DNA of 9,349 bases. Source: Sulfurovum sp. (lineage in GTDB: Bacteria > Campylobacterota > Campylobacteria > Campylobacterales > Sulfurovaceae). This document shows positions 1-6,058 of the stretch, one piece after another. Both the position numbers and the translations under genes were made by a program. Numbering within the stretch: position 1 is the stretch's first letter; every line of letters starts with the position of its first letter. The DNA is taken from contig DAOVZV010000021.1 of NCBI GenBank assembly GCA_030634925.1, positions 1 through 9,349 of the forward strand. Direction: 5' to 3'. The notes beneath the pieces were generated by a model. The model made no database searches. It had not been told where the DNA came from and worked only from the letters and a program-made list of their open reading frames with translations.

Positions 1-39
1 AAGCAGCTGCCAAAACCTACAGGCAGTTTTGGGTATTAA
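1..39 (+). CDS. C-terminal tail of an unidentified upstream gene (partial)
   Basis: Frame 1 is open from the window edge and ends in KPTGSFGY followed by TAA at 37-39. That stop shares its last base with the apaH ATG (TAATG), an overlap typical of translationally coupled genes and also seen between lptA and engB in this window. Only 12 codons are visible, so the product cannot be named and chance openness cannot be excluded. Two alternative short hairpins lie inside it: CTGCC at 7-11 with GGCAG at 22-26, and CCAAAAC at 10-16 with GTTTTGG at 26-32. Confidence 0.4.
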   Translation, partial: KQLPKPTGSFGY

Positions 40-854
40 TGGCAGGATGGGCGATAGGTGATATACAAGGGGGTTATAGTAATTTCAAAGCTCTACTCAA
101 AAAGATAGATTTTGATAAAGATAGAGATAAGCTATGGGTAGCAGGTGATTTGGTCAATCGTGGTGAGGGTTCGCTAGAGACTTTGGAGTATCTCTATAGT
201 ATCCGTGATAGTGTGGAGATAATATTGGGTAATCATGATATAGCACTTATTGGAGCATATTATGGTATCAAAAAATCCAATCCTACAATAGACCCGATTT
301 TGCAATCTCCTGATGCCAAGAAGCTTATAGATTGGCTAAGACATCAGAAGTTTTTGCATGTGGATTACTCTTTGGGGTATTGTATGTCTCACGCAGGAAT
401 ATCACCAAAGTTTGATTTGGGAATGGCTATACGATACTCCAAAATCATAGAAGAGAAGCTTCAAAGTGATGGTGCAGAAGCGTGGCTAACACAGATGTTC
501 AAACAAGCTTATAATAGATTTAATAGAGATGCTAGTCTAATTGATATAGAGAGGTATATACTTAGTTCATTTACTCGTATGCGTTTTTGCTATAATGACT
601 CTGTATTGGATTTTGAACAAAAAGGCACACCTACACAAGAGTTACGAGATGATGGATTTAAGCCGTGGTTTGAGTCTATCAACCGTAAAGAGATAGAACT
701 TCAGATAATATTTGGTCATTGGTCCACGCTTGGATATTATCAAGATGAAAATGTATTGTCACTAGATACTGGTTGTCTATGGGGTGGGAAGCTTACTGTA
801 GCTAGGATAGATACTCCAGAGGTGGAGATAGTACAGATAGATTGTAGCAAGTAA
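39..854 (+). CDS. apaH: ApaH, symmetrical bis(5'-nucleosyl)-tetraphosphatase
   Basis: Cytoplasmic calcineurin-type metallophosphoesterase that splits diadenosine tetraphosphate (Ap4A) into two ADP, limiting a nucleotide linked to stress and RNA capping. The 271 residues are close to the 280 of the E. coli enzyme and align over the whole length. Visible metal-site motifs are GDIQG (7-11), GDLVNRG (about 36-42), GNHD (about 64-67), the SHAG histidine near 118 and GHW near 226. The family signatures FTRMRFC, KPWFE and LDTGCLWGG are also present. The first motif has Gln where E. coli has His (GDVHG); from memory this variant also occurs in Pseudomonas ApaH, so it does not suggest inactivity. The ATG overlaps the preceding TAA; only a weak AGG (21-23) precedes it, so coupling to the upstream gene is likely. 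The gene converges on tsaD with no gap between the stops. Confidence 0.95.
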   Translation: MAGWAIGDIQGGYSNFKALLKKIDFDKDRDKLWVAGDLVNRGEGSLETLEYLYSIRDSVEIILGNHDIALIGAYYGIKKSNPTIDPILQSPDAKKLIDWLRHQKFLHVDYSLGYCMSHAGISPKFDLGMAIRYSKIIEEKLQSDGAEAWLTQMFKQAYNRFNRDASLIDIERYILSSFTRMRFCYNDSVLDFEQKGTPTQELRDDGFKPWFESINRKEIELQIIFGHWSTLGYYQDENVLSLDTGCLWGGKLTVARIDTPEVEIVQIDCSK

Positions 855-861
855 CTACAAT
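841..861. terminator. Small hairpin across the abutting apaH and tsaD stop codons
   Basis: ATTGTAG (841-847) and CTACAAT (855-861) are perfect reverse complements around a 7-base loop, CAAGTAA, that contains the apaH stop. The stem has only two G-C pairs. On the plus strand a run of six T follows at 872-877, too far from the stem for a classical intrinsic terminator. It could act weakly in both directions or be a by-product of coding constraint. No other terminator-like element is visible between these convergent genes. Confidence 0.3.
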
Positions 862-1868
862 AGCATTCCACTTTTTTGTTTCTTGGTGCTTACTATATCT
901 ATCTCATTTGGGTCTATAAATCTCTCTCTTTGATAAGCATCTATGGCGTATCTACCTATCATTCCTGCATTGTCTGAACAGTATTGTAGTGGAGCTAGAT
1001 GTAGTTTCTTGCCAAACTCATCACATAGCTTTTGGTAGGCATCTCTGATGTATTTGTTCGCAGATGCTCCTCCTACTATGGCGAAATCTTTTATATCTTC
1101 TCTTGCAAATATCTTTTTGCTTTTTTGTATTAGATGAAGCTTGATAGCCTTTTGAAAAGATGCCGATAAGTCTGATTTGTCTTGTGTGGTCATAGCTTCT
1201 TTTCCTCCTAATACTTCTACTTTTAGACGGACTGCGTTTTTGAGTCCTGATAGAGAGAATGCTATGAGTGGAGAGTTGCGTAATGGTACTGGTAAATCAA
1301 ATCTATCTTCATCTCCATCTTTTGCTAGTTGTTCTACGATAGGACCACCAGGGTATCCTAGTCCCATCATCTTGGCACATTTATCAAAACTCTCTCCTAC
1401 ACTATCGTCCATACTTGTAGCTAATATCTCCATATTATCAAAGTCTTTGACTCGTATAATCTGTGTGTGACCTCCTGATATGAGAAGTACGAGTAGGGGA
1501 GAGATAGACTCTTTTTCTATAAACAAAGAGTAGATATGTCCTTTGAGATGGTGGACGGCTATAAGGGGAATATCTAGTAAAACAGCCAAAGTCTTTGCCA
1601 TAGTTATACCCTCTAATAGAGTTATCCCTAGTCCAGGTTGATTGGTGACCGATATAGCCTTTAGGTCTTTGAAATATGGTTTGGTCTCTTTGAGTATCTC
1701 TGGAAGTGCTACAGCATGAAGCCTAGAGGCTAGTTCGGGGACTACTCCTCCATATACACTGTGTTGTTCTTCTTGAGATATTTTTTTGTGGTAGATTAGC
1801 TTTTTGGTAGATATTTGTGTGATTGCTATTGAGCTGTCATCACAGCTAGATTCGATGCTTAGTATCAT
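855..1868 (-). CDS. tsaD: TsaD, tRNA N6-threonylcarbamoyladenosine transferase
   Basis: Catalytic subunit that transfers the threonylcarbamoyl group from threonylcarbamoyl-AMP to A37 of ANN-decoding tRNAs, working with TsaB and TsaE in the cytoplasm. At 337 residues it matches the E. coli protein. It belongs to the ASKHA (Kae1/YgjD) fold: N-terminal [18 protein letters not shown] (39-49), the metal-binding pair in VHHLKGH (His107 and His111), SGGHTQ (131-136), a C-terminal GGASAN nucleotide loop (266-271) and the metal ligand Asp299 in CSDNAGMIG. Nothing is missing. The start is the ATG read at 1868-1866; the A-rich stretch before it gives only a weak ribosome site, but no earlier in-frame start fits as well. 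It is transcribed divergently from metF, with a TATAAT box 22 bases upstream of the ATG, and converges on apaH. Neighbours are not functionally related. Confidence 0.97.
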   Translation of the reverse strand: MILSIESSCDDSSIAITQISTKKLIYHKKISQEEQHSVYGGVVPELASRLHAVALPEILKETKPYFKDLKAISVTNQPGLGITLLEGITMAKTLAVLLDIPLIAVHHLKGHIYSLFIEKESISPLLVLLISGGHTQIIRVKDFDNMEILATSMDDSVGESFDKCAKMMGLGYPGGPIVEQLAKDGDEDRFDLPVPLRNSPLIAFSLSGLKNAVRLKVEVLGGKEAMTTQDKSDLSASFQKAIKLHLIQKSKKIFAREDIKDFAIVGGASANKYIRDAYQKLCDEFGKKLHLAPLQYCSDNAGMIGRYAIDAYQRERFIDPNEIDIVSTKKQKSGMLL

Positions 1869-1890
1869 TGATTATTTTCTTTTTGTCTCT

Positions 1891-1896
1891 ATTATA
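1891..1896 (-). promoter_or_regulatory. Candidate -10 box for tsaD
   Basis: Read on the minus strand this is a perfect TATAAT, 22 bases before the tsaD ATG. The hexamer 17 bases further upstream (1914-1919, read TTTATA) matches TTGACA at four of six positions, a weak -35 as is usual in Campylobacterota. The surrounding sequence is an AT alternation, so the exact register is uncertain. Confidence 0.5.
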
Positions 1897-1931
1897 TATA
1901 TACTTTTGTTAGATATAAATTAATAAGATGA

Positions 1932-1953
1932 TTTATCCACTATTTTGGATAAA
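1932..1953. promoter_or_regulatory. Perfect inverted repeat, candidate operator of metF
   Basis: TTTATCCA (1932-1939), six-base spacer, TGGATAAA (1946-1953): 8-bp arms with two-fold symmetry over 22 bp, the geometry of a homodimeric repressor site. It does not resemble the E. coli MetJ box (AGACGTCT), so the cognate regulator is unknown. It lies 31-52 bases before the metF ATG and overlaps both a possible -10 (1950-1955) and a second inverted repeat. Confidence 0.4.
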
Positions 1954-1958
1954 ATAGT
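1939..1958. promoter_or_regulatory. Second, overlapping perfect inverted repeat before metF
   Basis: ACTATTTT (1939-1946), spacer GGAT, AAAATAGT (1951-1958): 8-bp arms. It shares bases with the repeat at 1932-1953, so as RNA or cruciform only one of the two could form at a time. If transcription starts upstream near 1926, both would lie in the metF leader; otherwise they sit on the promoter itself. Confidence 0.35.
1950..1955 (+). promoter_or_regulatory. Candidate -10 box for metF
   Basis: TAAAAT, 29 bases before the metF ATG, matches TATAAT at five of six positions and lies inside the overlapping inverted repeats. An alternative is TATAAA at 1914-1919, which would leave a leader of about 60 bases. 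No convincing -35 accompanies either. A good ribosome site AGAGG (1973-1977) follows, 7 bases before the ATG. Confidence 0.35.
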
Positions 1959-1984
1959 AATCAATAAATAAAAGAGGTTAATTA

Positions 1985-2902
1985 ATGTTTGATAAATTTT
2001 GTGACACACTTTGTAGCGATAAACCATTCATCACAGTCGAGGTTAATCCTCCTCATGGAGCATCTATAAACACTATAATCGAAGATATAAAGAAGTATGA
2101 TTTGGATAAAAAAATCTCTGGTTTTTCGTGTACAGATAATCCATTGGCAAAGCTCAAAATGTCAGGGATATTGTCTGCTATCAAGATACAACAGACCTTT
2201 GACAAGCCAGTCATAGCTACTATGAGTATGAGGGATAAAAACAAGCTATCCTTGCAATCTACTCTATTGGGTGCAAATGATTTTGATTTGCGTTGTATAT
2301 TGGCTCTAACTGGTGACCCTGCCAAACTATCAGACCAACCAGATGTAAAAGGAGTATTGGAGAGAGACTCTACGCTACTACTAAGTATCATTTATCATCT
2401 CAACAATGGACTAGACTACTCCAATAAATCTCTAAAACCAGCACCAAAACAGATATATCCATTTGCTGTGAGTAACTCTTATGCCAAAGATATGAGAAGC
2501 CTACAGAAACGAATAGTCAAAAAGCTAAACTATGGAGCAAGAGCTATTATCACTCAGCCTGTATATACTATGGATAATGCAAAAGAGCTATTAGAGATAT
2601 TTGATGAAGCAAAGAGTTTGAGTGTAAGAGATACAGCCAAAGATGCTCAATTAATCATAGGACAATTCCCAATAGTACGAGCAAGAACAGCCAATTTCAT
2701 AGATGATAAAGTCCCTGGAATATCTGTACCAAAAGATATAATAGATGAGATGAACTTAGCATCAATGGATGGAGTAGATAAAGAACAAGAGATAGGATTT
2801 GGTATCTCCAAAAAGATATTTGATGATATGATGTCACTTCATGGTAAAGTACATCTTATGACACACAATAGATTTGATTTATGTAGTCAGTTGATAGGAT
2901 AA
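1985..2902 (+). CDS. metF: MetF-type 5,10-methylenetetrahydrofolate reductase
   Basis: Flavin enzyme family that reduces 5,10-methylene-THF to 5-methyl-THF, the methyl donor for methionine synthesis; cytoplasmic TIM barrel. The 305 residues show VEVNPP with Glu19 (the place of the E. coli catalytic Glu28), SCTDNPLAKLKMS (48-60), MRDKNKLSLQSTLLGA (82-97), LALTGDPAK with Asp111 (flavin site, like E. coli Asp120) and ARAIITQPVY with Gln191 (like Gln183). The TDNP...R/KMS and RD.N...LQS..LGA motifs are closer to the reductase domain of Bacillus YitJ-type bifunctional proteins than to E. coli MetF with its FFPP motif, but there is no homocysteine S-methyltransferase domain. The electron donor cannot be read from sequence. 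Start chosen from the AGAGG site 7 bases before the ATG. rpn follows after 12 bases without a terminator. Confidence 0.85.
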   Translation: MFDKFCDTLCSDKPFITVEVNPPHGASINTIIEDIKKYDLDKKISGFSCTDNPLAKLKMSGILSAIKIQQTFDKPVIATMSMRDKNKLSLQSTLLGANDFDLRCILALTGDPAKLSDQPDVKGVLERDSTLLLSIIYHLNNGLDYSNKSLKPAPKQIYPFAVSNSYAKDMRSLQKRIVKKLNYGARAIITQPVYTMDNAKELLEIFDEAKSLSVRDTAKDAQLIIGQFPIVRARTANFIDDKVPGISVPKDIIDEMNLASMDGVDKEQEIGFGISKKIFDDMMSLHGKVHLMTHNRFDLCSQLIG

Positions 2903-2914
2903 GAAAGGAAAAGT

Positions 2915-3847
2915 ATGCCATATATTACAAGTAGATATATAGACCTCTTTACAGATTTTGGATTTAAAAAGATATTTGGTGACCCTGATGATACAGAGGC
3001 ATTAAAGAGTCTGCTAAATGATATTTTGAAATTAGAAGATAAGAGAAAAATAAAGACAATAACATTTAAAAATGGTGAGCTTCTACCTGATAGTCAAGAG
3101 GATAGAAAAGCGATATTTGATTTATTTTGTGAAGATGAAAATGGTAATTTTTTTATAGTTGAATTACAAAAGATTACACAAAAACACTTCCAAAGTAGAG
3201 CGTTATATTACACTACATTTCCTATCCAACAACAAGCCAAAAGAGGTAAATGGGATTTTGAGCTAACTCCTGTATATTTCATTGGACTACTCAATTTTGA
3301 AGTAGCACAATTCAAAGATAATCCAAATTATCTACACCATGGTAAAATCACAGATATATATACTCAAAATGTGATGTATGAAGAGCTAAATATGGTATAT
3401 GTAGAGATACCAAAGATGAAAAAGCTCAAAAATGAACTATCTACTCATTTGGAATGGTGGCTTTGGGTATTTTTGAATATATCACGAATAGAAAATATAC
3501 CAAAAGAGATAGAAGATGATACTATAATACAAAATAGCTTTCTAAAAGCAGAGTTTTTGAGTCTCAAAAATATAGAACAAGAGAAGTATCATAAAAATCT
3601 AAAAGTCTATAGAGACTTGGTAAATGCAGAGAGTTATGCAATAGAGAGAGGTTTAAAAAAGGGACTTAAGCAAGGTCTGGAACAAGGATTAGAACAAGGA
3701 TTAGAACAAGGATTAGAACAAGGTCTAAAAGAGGGTGTAGAAAAAAGAAGTATAGAGATAGCTAGAGGGTTATTAGATGTATTGGATAATGAGACTATCT
3801 CTTTGAAGACTGGATTAGATATAGATTTTATAGAGAGTATGAGATAG
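2915..3847 (+). CDS. Rpn family (PDDEXK_2) nuclease with C-terminal GLEQ repeats
   Basis: Rpn/transposase_31-like protein of 310 residues. N-terminal signature YIDLFTDFGFKKIFG (8-22); PD-(D/E)XK-type core in DRKAIFDLF...FIVELQK with Asp69, Glu83 and Gln85 (E-x-Q form), then LYYTT and a QQQAKRG segment. A hydrophobic WWLWVFLN stretch lies near 181-188. The C-terminus (246-277) is eight tetrapeptides of GLKK/GLKQ/GLEQ/GLKE/GVEK type, a helix of variable length in this family, then a short tail. Family knowledge: Rpn proteins are DNA endonucleases once called recombination-promoting; in E. coli they are reported as antiphage toxins held in check by a separately translated C-terminal piece (RpnS). 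Here both nuclease core and tail look intact. AAGGA (2905-2909) serves the ATG. It is probably cotranscribed with metF. Antiphage function is inferred, not shown. Confidence 0.85.
   Translation: MPYITSRYIDLFTDFGFKKIFGDPDDTEALKSLLNDILKLEDKRKIKTITFKNGELLPDSQEDRKAIFDLFCEDENGNFFIVELQKITQKHFQSRALYYTTFPIQQQAKRGKWDFELTPVYFIGLLNFEVAQFKDNPNYLHHGKITDIYTQNVMYEELNMVYVEIPKMKKLKNELSTHLEWWLWVFLNISRIENIPKEIEDDTIIQNSFLKAEFLSLKNIEQEKYHKNLKVYRDLVNAESYAIERGLKKGLKQGLEQGLEQGLEQGLEQGLKEGVEKRSIEIARGLLDVLDNETISLKTGLDIDFIESMR
3650..3745 (+). repeat. 12-bp in-frame tandem repeat within rpn
   Basis: Eight consecutive 12-bp units encode the tetrapeptide series. Units at 3686-3697, 3698-3709 and 3710-3721 are identical (GGATTAGAACAA). 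The flanking units 3650-3661, 3662-3673, 3674-3685, 3722-3733 and 3734-3745 are diverged at third positions and in the last residues. Because the unit is four codons, gain or loss of copies keeps the frame. The identical central copies suggest recent expansion, the pattern expected of slipped-strand or recombination-driven copy change. Confidence 0.9.
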
Positions 3848-3864
3848 TATTCAGATACCCATAG

Positions 3865-3870
3865 TATAAT
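3865..3870 (+). promoter_or_regulatory. Candidate -10 box for the CAP-domain gene
   Basis: Perfect TATAAT in the 58-base gap after rpn, 35 bases before the ATG at 3906. No recognisable -35 lies 16-18 bases upstream. The ribosome site AAAGGA (3893-3898) follows with a 7-base spacing. The likely start of the envelope gene run. Confidence 0.5.
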
Positions 3871-3905
3871 TATATGAATTTCAACTCTATTTAAAGGATT
3901 ATATT

Positions 3906-5099
3906 ATGTTACGATTTATACTTATTTCTGCTCTGTTTTTTGGCGTATTGAATGCACAGAGTGGATTGTCTTATCTCAATGGTATTCGGACAAAAGCAGG
4001 ACTTATCAAGCTAAAACCAAATAAATTATTAAACAAAGCGTCCAAAGCTCATGCTAGATATTTGGTCAAGCATCAGATTATGAGCCATAACCAAAAGAGA
4101 GGTTATGCACTATTTAGTGGCAAAAATCCATCTCAAAGGGCTTTGGCTGTGGGGTATAAATCTGCTTTTGTGATGGAAAACCTTACTGTAAATACAGCAA
4201 ATCAAAAGAAGTCTATAGATAATCTGTTTTCTGCTATTTATCATCGTTTTGTATTTTTGACTCTTGATAAAGATGAGATAGGTATGGGTATCTCTAGTTC
4301 ACCTAGTGCAAAGAGAATAAAAAAGGCATTTGTATATGATTTGGGTTCGTCTCATATATCCAAGCTTTGTAGAAAAACATATCCACAGAAAAATGGTATA
4401 TATTATGTACAAAATATATGTAAAGATACCAAAAAAATGATACCCAAAACTCTATATACTAAAACCAAAAATAGAGTAAGAGGTAAGAATAAAAAGATAG
4501 TACTTTTCCCTTATGCCAATCAACGAGGAGTCTCTCCTGTGTTTTATAATGAGTCTCCAGACCCATTGCCTAGATATGGAGTGAGTGGTTATCCTGTGTC
4601 TGTGCAATTGAACCCTGCTTTTTATAATAAAATCAAACTAAAATCTTTTCGTCTGTATAGCAATGGCAAAGAGATGAAAAAGATAAAGATACTTCAATAC
4701 AAAAATGACCATAACAAGCTATTTACTAAATCTCAATTTGCACTTATGCCACTAAAGAGATTGGAGTTTGCTACTACTTATACAGCTGTCTTTAAAGCCA
4801 CAGCAGATGGTAAGAGTATCAATAAAAAATGGTCATTTGTGACACAAAAGCCCAAAGGCAAGATATACAAAATCACCAAAAAGAGTACTCATCTTGCCGT
4901 CAAGAGAGGTTCAAAAGGAGTGTTGTATTTTGTCCCAAATAGCAAAAATGATTTGATAAGAAGCTACTCTTCAAGAGGAGGATTAAAAGTCTCTTTTATA
5001 GATTTGAATACTCTAAAAGTGACATTTCCAAATAGAAAATCTACTGGTAGGGTGAGTCTGGATTTGGGAAGTAGAAAAGTATCATTTGATATACAATAG
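3906..5099 (+). CDS. Exported CAP (SCP/PR-1) domain protein with uncharacterised C-terminal half
   Basis: A signal peptide (hydrophobic 3-14, probable cleavage after Ala17 in LNAQS) sends the 397-residue protein to the periplasm or surface. Residues about 20-150 form a CAP domain: LNGIRTKAGL, a helix with KAHARYL, SHNQ (His61), ENLTV (Glu91), YHR (His113) and DEIGMG (Glu124), which are the two His and two Glu of the CAP cavity. Cys155 and Cys172 could form a disulfide. From about 200 to 397 the protein is rich in Lys and beta-strand-like alternation; residues about 210-315 (SPVFYNESPDPLPRYGVSGYPVSVQLNP...) resemble a bacterial Ig-like sandwich, but I do not recognise a family. Bacterial CAP proteins have varied or unknown roles and no substrate can be assigned. 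Position before two peptidoglycan-acting genes hints at a wall- or surface-related job. Confidence 0.8.
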   Translation: MLRFILISALFFGVLNAQSGLSYLNGIRTKAGLIKLKPNKLLNKASKAHARYLVKHQIMSHNQKRGYALFSGKNPSQRALAVGYKSAFVMENLTVNTANQKKSIDNLFSAIYHRFVFLTLDKDEIGMGISSSPSAKRIKKAFVYDLGSSHISKLCRKTYPQKNGIYYVQNICKDTKKMIPKTLYTKTKNRVRGKNKKIVLFPYANQRGVSPVFYNESPDPLPRYGVSGYPVSVQLNPAFYNKIKLKSFRLYSNGKEMKKIKILQYKNDHNKLFTKSQFALMPLKRLEFATTYTAVFKATADGKSINKKWSFVTQKPKGKIYKITKKSTHLAVKRGSKGVLYFVPNSKNDLIRSYSSRGGLKVSFIDLNTLKVTFPNRKSTGRVSLDLGSRKVSFDIQ

Positions 5100-5116
5100 A
5101 TATGAATAGATAGTAT

Positions 5117-6028
5117 ATGTATAGACTATTTAGGCTTTTTCTCATATTATCTATATTCTCTTGTGCCAATGTTTTTGAGAGGAATTATCCTAATACTCTA
5201 CATCTATTTGCTATCTTTGATATAGATGAGTCTTATCTGTATGATGATGGATTTATATCTTTTGTAGATAATAACCAAAATGGTCTTAGGGCATTTTATG
5301 ATAAATCTCTATCTCGTGGGATAGAAGTTATACCTACTATTGAGAGTATTATTGCACTTAGAGGTATGACACCTATGTTTTTATATATATCTATGGTGGA
5401 GTCTGGATTTGTAGTCAATGCCATCTCATCCAAAAAGGCTGTGGGATTGTGGCAGTTTATGCCAAATACTGCTAGAGAGTACAATCTAATAGTCTCTGAT
5501 GAGTATGATGAGAGATTAGATAGTAGCAAATCTACAACATCTGCAATGCTATATCTAAATAGGCTTCATCGTAGATTTGGTAAGTGGTATTTGGCTATTA
5601 TGGCTTATAATTGTGGTGAGGGTAGATTGAGTAAGGCTATAGCCAAGGCTGGTAGTGATGACTTGAGTGTGTTGAGTGATGATAGACTCAAATATCTACC
5701 AAAAGAGACACGAGATTATATCCGTAAGATACTATTGGTATCAATGATAAGCCAAAGAGTAGAGGAGGGTGTTCAAATCCCTTTTGTGGCAATGGATATG
5801 AATATTACTATACCCAAATATGAGACAATGAAAGTAGATATAACAGCTGATGCCAATCTATCATATATAGCATCTGTGATAGGTATGGAGGCAGATGAGC
5901 TTCATACTCTCAACAAATCTTTTGTAGCCAAAAAACCTCAAACAATCAATATACCAAAGGATAAGATATATGCTTTTTATCTAACTTACGAACTACACAA
6001 GAGAACAAGCAAAGATAAAGATAAATAA
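5117..6028 (+). CDS. mltD: MltD-like membrane-bound lytic murein transglycosylase
   Basis: Cleaves the MurNAc-GlcNAc bond of peptidoglycan with formation of 1,6-anhydroMurNAc, in the periplasm. The 303 residues begin with a short hydrophobic export signal (3-16) ending IFSC, a possible but imperfect lipobox at Cys16. The GH23 domain spans about 75-215: ISMVESGF with catalytic Glu95, SSKKAVGLWQFMPNTA (104-119), the YLNRLHRRFGKWYLAIMAYNCGEG block (146-169) and a YLPKETRDYI segment (193-202). Residues about 240-283 look like one degenerate LysM (ADANLSYIASVIGMEADELHT, then a TINIPKDK end). It is shorter than E. coli MltD, which has two LysM modules, and similar to the H. pylori protein once called DniR. 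Start: the ATG lies 17 bases after the CAP gene with only a poor ribosome site, so coupling is possible. rlpA follows after 30 bases. Confidence 0.88.
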   Translation: MYRLFRLFLILSIFSCANVFERNYPNTLHLFAIFDIDESYLYDDGFISFVDNNQNGLRAFYDKSLSRGIEVIPTIESIIALRGMTPMFLYISMVESGFVVNAISSKKAVGLWQFMPNTAREYNLIVSDEYDERLDSSKSTTSAMLYLNRLHRRFGKWYLAIMAYNCGEGRLSKAIAKAGSDDLSVLSDDRLKYLPKETRDYIRKILLVSMISQRVEEGVQIPFVAMDMNITIPKYETMKVDITADANLSYIASVIGMEADELHTLNKSFVAKKPQTINIPKDKIYAFYLTYELHKRTSKDKDK

Positions 6029-6036
6029 AGTGATAA

Positions 6037-6042
6037 TATAAT
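6037..6042 (+). promoter_or_regulatory. Possible -10 box before rlpA
   Basis: TATAAT in the 30-base gap between mltD and rlpA, 16 bases before the rlpA ATG. Transcription from it would start only a few bases before the GAGGG ribosome site (6051-6055). An overlapping GATAAT at 6032-6037 preceded by T would leave a more comfortable leader. With such AT-rich sequence this may be chance. Confidence 0.25.
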
Positions 6043-6058
6043 TAAAAATAGAGGGAAA

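Noticed and set aside
7..11. GDIQG in ApaH as a lost metal ligand, hence an inactive enzyme (residues 7-11 of the protein)
   Set aside because: From memory Gln at this site is found in other ApaH enzymes such as Pseudomonas, and all remaining motifs are intact.
1177..1470. 97-codon open frame on the plus strand inside tsaD
   Set aside because: It is antisense to the conserved core of tsaD, has no domain-like sequence and no good ribosome site; a shadow frame.
2053..2391. 112-codon open frame on the minus strand inside metF
   Set aside because: Serine- and isoleucine-rich translation typical of the complement of a real gene; metF motifs on the other strand cover the same bases.
2311..2992. 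Shared GGTGACCCTG in metF (near 2311) and rpn (near 2981)
   Set aside because: Both encode Gly-Asp-Pro in unrelated contexts; a ten-base coincidence without extension.
3650..3745. The short tandem repeat as a CRISPR array
   Set aside because: Units are 12 bp, contiguous, without spacers, and in frame with a protein.
2915..3847. rpn as a transposon or insertion sequence
   Set aside because: Rpn proteins are often labelled transposase, but I see no terminal inverted repeats, target duplication or second mobile gene around it.
3849..3879. ATTCA/TGAAT pairing after rpn as a terminator
   Set aside because: Only five base pairs around a 21-base loop and no T-run follows.
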